NCBI GenBank assembly: GCA_022829145.1
Contig: CM040746.1
Span: 2,698,731-2,762,730 of the forward strand
Source of the DNA: Albula goreensis
Taxonomy: Eukaryota > Chordata > Actinopteri > Albuliformes > Albulidae
Direction: 5' to 3'
DNA: 64,000 bases
Positions 59,298 through 64,000 of the stretch are shown piece after piece (the stretch's first letter is position 1; each line of letters opens with the position of its first letter). A model generated the notes under the pieces. It saw only the letters and a program-made list of their open reading frames with translations. It searched no databases and was not told the origin of the DNA. A program made the position numbers and the translations under genes.

Positions 59298-61362
59298 CCT
59301 TACCCACGATGCTACCCCAGTGTTTTAACCATCCTACCCACTATTCTACCCCAGTGTGTGACCCCGTACTCACTGTTGGACCCCAGTGTTTAAACCCTAA
59401 CTCACAATTCACCCCATGTTTAACCCCCAACCAAATATTCTGCCCCAGTGTTTAACCCCACAACCCGATATTCTACTGCATTGTTTTGCCCTCCTACCCA
59501 TGATTCTACCCCAGTGTTTAACCCCTGTTCCCATATTCTACCCCAGTGTTTAACCCTCTTTCCCAAAATTCTACCCAGGTTTTATCCCTCTTTCCCACTC
59601 TTCTCCCCTTGCGTTTAACCCCCTCACTCACTCTTCTATCCCAGTGTTTAACCCTCTTTCCCACAATTCTACCCTAGTTTTATCCCTCTTTCCCACTCGT
59701 TTCCCCTTGCGTTTAACCCCCTCACTCACTCCTCTATCCCAGTGTTTAACCCCCTCCCATCAATTCTACCCCAGTGTTTATCCTCCTTCCCACTATTCTA
59801 TCCCAGTGTTTAACCCCCAACCCAGGATTCTACCCCAGTGTTTCACCCTCCTTCCCACTATTCTACTCCAGTATTTAAACCCCCTTACCCACTATTCTAC
59901 CCAAGTGTTTAACCCCCTTACTAGCTGTTTTTACCCCAGTGTTTTACCCCCCCACGGTTCTGCCCTCGTGTTTAACCCCTGTCCCATAATTCTTGCCCTT
60001 TGTTTAACCCCTTCACTCACTGATTCTACCCCAGTGTTTAACCCCCTTCCACTATACTACCCGTGTTTAACCTCCTTCCACTATTCTACCCCAGTGTTTC
60101 ACCCCCTTCCCATGATTCTACCCCAGTGTTTAACCCTTACTCCCTATTCTTCCTTCATGTTTAACCCCCTTACTCAGTATTCTACCCCAGTGTTTAACCC
60201 CCTTTCCCAGTCTTCTACGCCTGTGTTTAACTTCCCAACCCACTATTTTTGTCCAGTGTTTTACCCCCTTTCCTACTTTTCTGCCCCAGTGTTTTACCCC
60301 AACCCACTATTCTACCCCAGTGTTTAACCCTTTACTGTATTCTACCCCAGTGTTTATCCCCTCTTACCCACTTTTCTACCCCAGTGTTTACCCTCCTTCC
60401 ACATTTTACCCCACTGTTTAACCCCCTTTCACGATTCTACCCCAGTGTTTTACCCTCCTACCCTGATTCTTCCCCAGTGTTTATCCCCCTTTCCCATTTT
60501 CTTCCCCAGTGTTTAACCCCCTCATTCTCTATTCTACCCCAGTGTTTTCCCTCCTACCCACAATTCTCCCCAGTGTTTAACCCTGTTCCTGCGATTCTAC
60601 CCCAGTGTTTAACCCCTTGCTAATATTCTGCCCCAGTGTTTTACCCCCAACCCACTATTCTCCCCAGTGTTTAACCCCCACCCACGATTCTACCCCAGTT
60701 TTTACCCCCGACCCACAATTCTACCCCATTTTTAGCTCCCTTCCCAGTGTTCTACCCCAGTGTTTAACCCCCCTACCCACCATTCTACCCCAGTGTTTTG
60801 CCCCCCATCTCACTATTCTACCCCAGTGTTTAACCCCTTTCCCCTATTCTTCCCCAGTGTTTAACCCTATTACTCATGATTCTATCCCAGTGTTTAACCC
60901 CCTTTCCTCGATTCCACCTCAGTGTCTAATCCCTCTCCTGACTATTCTACCCCAGTTTTTAACCCCCTTACTTAACTTTTCTCCAACAGTCTTTAACCCC
61001 CAACCCACTGTTCCTCCCAGTGTTTAACCCTCCAACCTAGTATACTACCCCAGTGTGTATCCCCCCAACCTACGATTCTTCTCCAGTGTTTAACCCTCTT
61101 ACTCACTATTCTACCCCATTGTTTAACCCCCTTACCCACAATTCTACACCAATGTTTAACCCCCTTACTCACTATTCTACCTCAGTGTTTTACCCCCTTA
61201 CCCGCTATTCTACCCCAGTGTTTAACCCCCAACCCAACATTCTACCCCAGTGATTTACCCACCTACCCACTATTCTACTCCAGTGTGTAACCCCCCCATC
61301 CCACAGTTCTTCCCCAGTATTTAACCCTCTTATTCATTATTCTGTCCCAGTGTTTTCCCCCC
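59298..61362. repeat. 33-bp minisatellite, block 4
   Basis: About 62 units between the LINE copies. Very rich in one-base deletions (CACCCCATGTTTAACCCCC, CCCATATTCTACC) relative to 63041-64000 and 56690-57633, its tandem-duplication partners. Confidence 0.93.
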
Positions 61363-63040
61363 TTCCTCGACCTGGTTTTCGTGAGGAATTGCTGCTCCTC
61401 TGATCTTTTGGTGACCCCTGTTCATACATCTGACCATCATTTCATCTCTTTCTCTCTCCCTCTGCCTCCCCTTTCCCCCTCATCTGCCTCCACCCCCTCT
61501 GTCTCTGTGCGTCGTAATCTCCGCTCCCTGTCTCCCTCCTCCCTTGCATCTGCAACCCTTGCTTCTCTCCTCTCCTCGCAATCTTCAGCTCTCTGTCCTC
61601 TCATCTCCAAGCCAGCATGTTCCTCTCCTCCGAGCCCATGGATGACTGACATCCTCCGTATCAGCAGGGCCAAGCTTCGGGCAGCTGAGAGGAGGTGGAG
61701 GAAATCCAGGGTACCTTCTGACCTCTCGTCCTACAAGTCTCTCCTCACTGCTTTCTTCTCTTCTATGTCCTCCGCAAAAGCAAATTTCTTTCAATCCAAG
61801 ATTCATAACTCCTCGTCTAATCCTCGTCAGCTATTCTCCCTTCTCTCCTCTCTCCTCTCACCTCAGCCCCCTCCTCCCCAACCTCAATCCTCCTTCTCTG
61901 CAGATGACTTTGCATCTTACTTTGTTGGTAAGATTGCAGACATCTGCAACACCTTTCTGCCTGTCTCTCCCCCTCTTCCCTCTTCCCCCTCATCACCTTC
62001 CTTGTCCTTTTCCACCTTCTCCCCTCTTACCGACACTGAGGTCTCCAAGCTTCTCTTTTCCCATCATCCTACCACCTGTGCTCTTGATCCCATTCCTTCA
62101 TCCCTCCTCCAGACTATCACCCCAGCCATCCTCCCATTCATCACCCACCTTGTAAACTCCTCCTTGTCTACTGGTTGCTTCCCTCTTCCTTCAAGCGGGC
62201 TCACATCACCCGCTACTGAAGAAAACCACCATGGACCCCTCTGTAATCCATAGCTACCGCCCTGTGTCCCTTCTCCCTTTCCTCTCCAAAACTCTTGAGC
62301 GTGCTAACTCTAATCAACTGTCTCTCTTCCCTTCTCAGAATAGCCTGCTGGACCCTCACCAGTCTGGCTTCAGACCCGGTCACTGGACTGAGACTGCACT
62401 TCTCTCGGTAAGTGAATCTCTCCACACTGCACGGACTGCCCCCCTTTCTTCCATTCGGATCCTCCTGGACCTATCGGCTGCCTTCGACACTTTCAACCAC
62501 TCCATCCTCCTGTCCTGGAGCTGGCTGCTTTGGGGATCTGTGGCACCGCCCTTGGCAGGATTGAGTCCTACCTTTCTAGTCGCTCCTTTCAGGTTGCCTG
62601 GGATGGTGAGGTATCGGCACCCCATCCGCTTGCTACAGGATTTCCTCAAGGCCCTGTTCTTGGTCCACTGCTCTTCACTCTTTATACCCGTTGTCTTGGA
62701 CCTGTCATCTCTGCCCATGGCTTATCCCTCCATTGTTATGCCGATGACACCCAACTCTTTCTCTCGTTCTCTCCCTCTGACTCACAGGTCTCTGGTCTGA
62801 TCTCTGCTTGTCTCTGGGATATTCAGAGCTGCATGGACACCCACCATCTTAAGCTCAACCCAGACAAGTCAGAGCTCCTCTTCTTTCCTGCTCCATCCTC
62901 TCCATCGCTTGACCTCTCCATGACCCTGAGTGACACCATCCTGTCACCGTCATCCTGCGCCAAGAACCTCGAAGTGGTGCTTGACAGCAAGCTGACCATC
63001 TCCAAGAACATCGCAGCGGTGAGTCGGGTGTGCAGATTTT
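61363..63040 (+). mobile_element. LINE ORF2 fragment, copy B (endonuclease tail plus RT, CR1/L2-like)
   Basis: Best-preserved copy. The endonuclease end with SDHH is at 61429-61440. A Ser/Pro-rich linker stays open to ~62210, followed by a frameshift. RT: SYRPVSLLP (~62248), SGFRPGHWTETALL (~62362), ILLDLSAAFDT (~62458-62490). A frameshift near 62505-62535 precedes GFPQGPVLGPLLF (~62638) and YADD (62737-62748), then HLKLNPDKSELLFF (~62848) and KNLEVVLDSKLTISKN. Catalytic residues are present, but two frameshifts and truncation at both ends make it inactive. The CR1/L2 assignment rests on recalled RT block style and is not tested. The last frame runs on without a stop into the minisatellite to 63657, a chance fusion. 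Confidence 0.9.
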
Positions 63041-64000
63041 TCCTTACCCACGATGCTACCCCAGTGTTTAACCATCCTACCCACTATTCTACCCCAGTGT
63101 GTGACCCCCGTACTCACTGTTGGACCCCAGTGTTTAAACCCCTAACTCACAATTCAACCCCACTGTTTAACCCCCCAACCAAATATTCTACCCCAGTGTT
63201 TAACCCCACAACCCGATATTCTACTGCATTGTTTTACCCTCCTACCCATGATTCTACCCCAGTGTTTAACCCCTGTTCCCGATATTCTACCCCAGTGTTT
63301 AACCCTCTTTCCCAAAATTCTACCCTAGGTTTTATCCCTCTTTCCCACTCTTCTCCCCTTGCGTTTAACCCCCTCACTCACTCTTCTATCCCAGTGTTTA
63401 ACCCTCTTTCCCACAATTCTACCCTAGGTTTTATCCCTCTTTCCCACTCTTTCCCCTTGCGTTTAACCCCCTCACTCACTCCTCTATCCCAGTGTTTAAC
63501 CCCCTTTCCCACAATTCTACCCCAGTGTTTTATCCTCCTTCCCACTATTCTATCCCAGTGTTTAACCCCCCAACCCACGATTCTACCCCAGTGTATCACC
63601 CTCCTACCCACTATTCTACTCCAGTATTTAAACCCCTTACCCACTATTCTACCCTAGTGTTTAACCCCCTTACTAGCTGTTTTACCCCAGTGTTTTACCC
63701 CCTTTCCCACGGTTCTGCCCTCGTGTTTAGCCCCCCACCCCATAATTCTACCCTTTTGTTTAACCCCCTCACTCACGATTCTACCCCAGTGTTTAACCCT
63801 CCTTCCCACTATACTACCCATGTGTTTAACCCCCGTTCCTGCTATTCTACCCCAGTGTTTCACCCCCTCAATCATTATTCTACCCCAGTGTTTAACCCCC
63901 TTACTCCCTATTCTACCTTCATGCATAACCCCCTTACTCAGTATTCTACCCGTGTTTAACCCCCTTTCCCAGTCTTCTACGCCTGTGTTTAACTTCCCAA
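63041..64000. repeat. 33-bp minisatellite, block 5
   Basis: About 29 units after LINE copy B, in the same orientation as block 1, continuing past the window. No gene. Confidence 0.95.

Larger units (their letters stand above)
56690..60395 (+). repeat. ~3.74-kb tandem duplication, copy 1 (includes LINE copy A)
   Basis: Minisatellite, LINE fragment and minisatellite in the same order as 60396-64000. Offsets of matching landmarks are 3.71-3.75 kb: 5' LINE edge 57634/61363, YADD 58994/62737, 3' LINE edge 59297/63040, AACTTCCCAA 60231/63991. This copy has many more single-base deletions, especially in C runs, than copy 2. Edges are approximate. Confidence 0.88.
60396..64000 (+). repeat. ~3.74-kb tandem duplication, copy 2 (includes LINE copy B)
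   Basis: Repeats copy 1 and runs past the window end; the last bases (CCTGTGTTTAACTTCCCAA) correspond to 60222-60240. The part from ~61300 onward is clean, with units close to 33 bp. Confidence 0.88.

Noticed and set aside
1..64000. tRNA, rRNA or other structured RNA genes
   Set aside because: None seen by eye; the tRNA-Trp match at 38295-38312 is only the 18-base primer site, with no rest of a tRNA.

Overview
This window is eukaryotic repeat DNA with no intact host gene that I can support. Four repeat classes fill it: a 33-bp minisatellite, a ~182-bp satellite, a defective endogenous retrovirus, and three copies of one LINE fragment. The retroviral remnants and the CR1/L2-type LINE point to a vertebrate, most likely a ray-finned fish. 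That assignment is inference from element style; no host gene confirms it.

Layout. 1-25862: 33-bp minisatellite (C/T-rich on +), roughly 780 units, built from shuffled segmental duplications. 25863-31390 and 39096-40886: an AT-rich satellite of ~182-bp monomers, about 31 and 10 copies; the left block contains two copies of an 11-monomer (~1.99 kb) higher-order repeat. 31391-39091: a minus-strand provirus inserted into one satellite monomer, with two 776-bp LTRs, a 4-bp target duplication GGCT, a tRNA-Trp primer binding site, a polypurine tract, a gag zinc-knuckle remnant, the integrase end of pol, and a broken env. Protease, reverse transcriptase and RNase H were not found. 40918-41740, 57634-59297 and 61363-63040: LINE ORF2 fragments (endonuclease tail plus reverse transcriptase, or reverse transcriptase only), all ending at the same base against the minisatellite. 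41741 to 64000, apart from the LINE pieces: more minisatellite, with a 595-bp inverted block (42893-43487), a 1.61-kb tandem duplication (43985-47210), a 500-N gap (50769-51268) and a ~3.74-kb tandem duplication that includes the LINE (about 56690-64000).

The many long open frames in the minisatellite are arithmetic. 33 bp is 11 codons, and the consensus happens to be stop-free in two forward frames and one reverse frame. They should not be annotated as genes.

Assembly quality varies. Regions near the gap, and about 39.1-40.9, 49.0-52.1 and 58.7-61.3 kb, differ from their paralogues mainly by single-base indels in homopolymers. The first bases after the gap resemble an Oxford Nanopore adapter. 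Several structural observations here could be assembly products. I see no convincing new functional system; the most interesting material is the organisation of the repeats and the history of the provirus and LINE.
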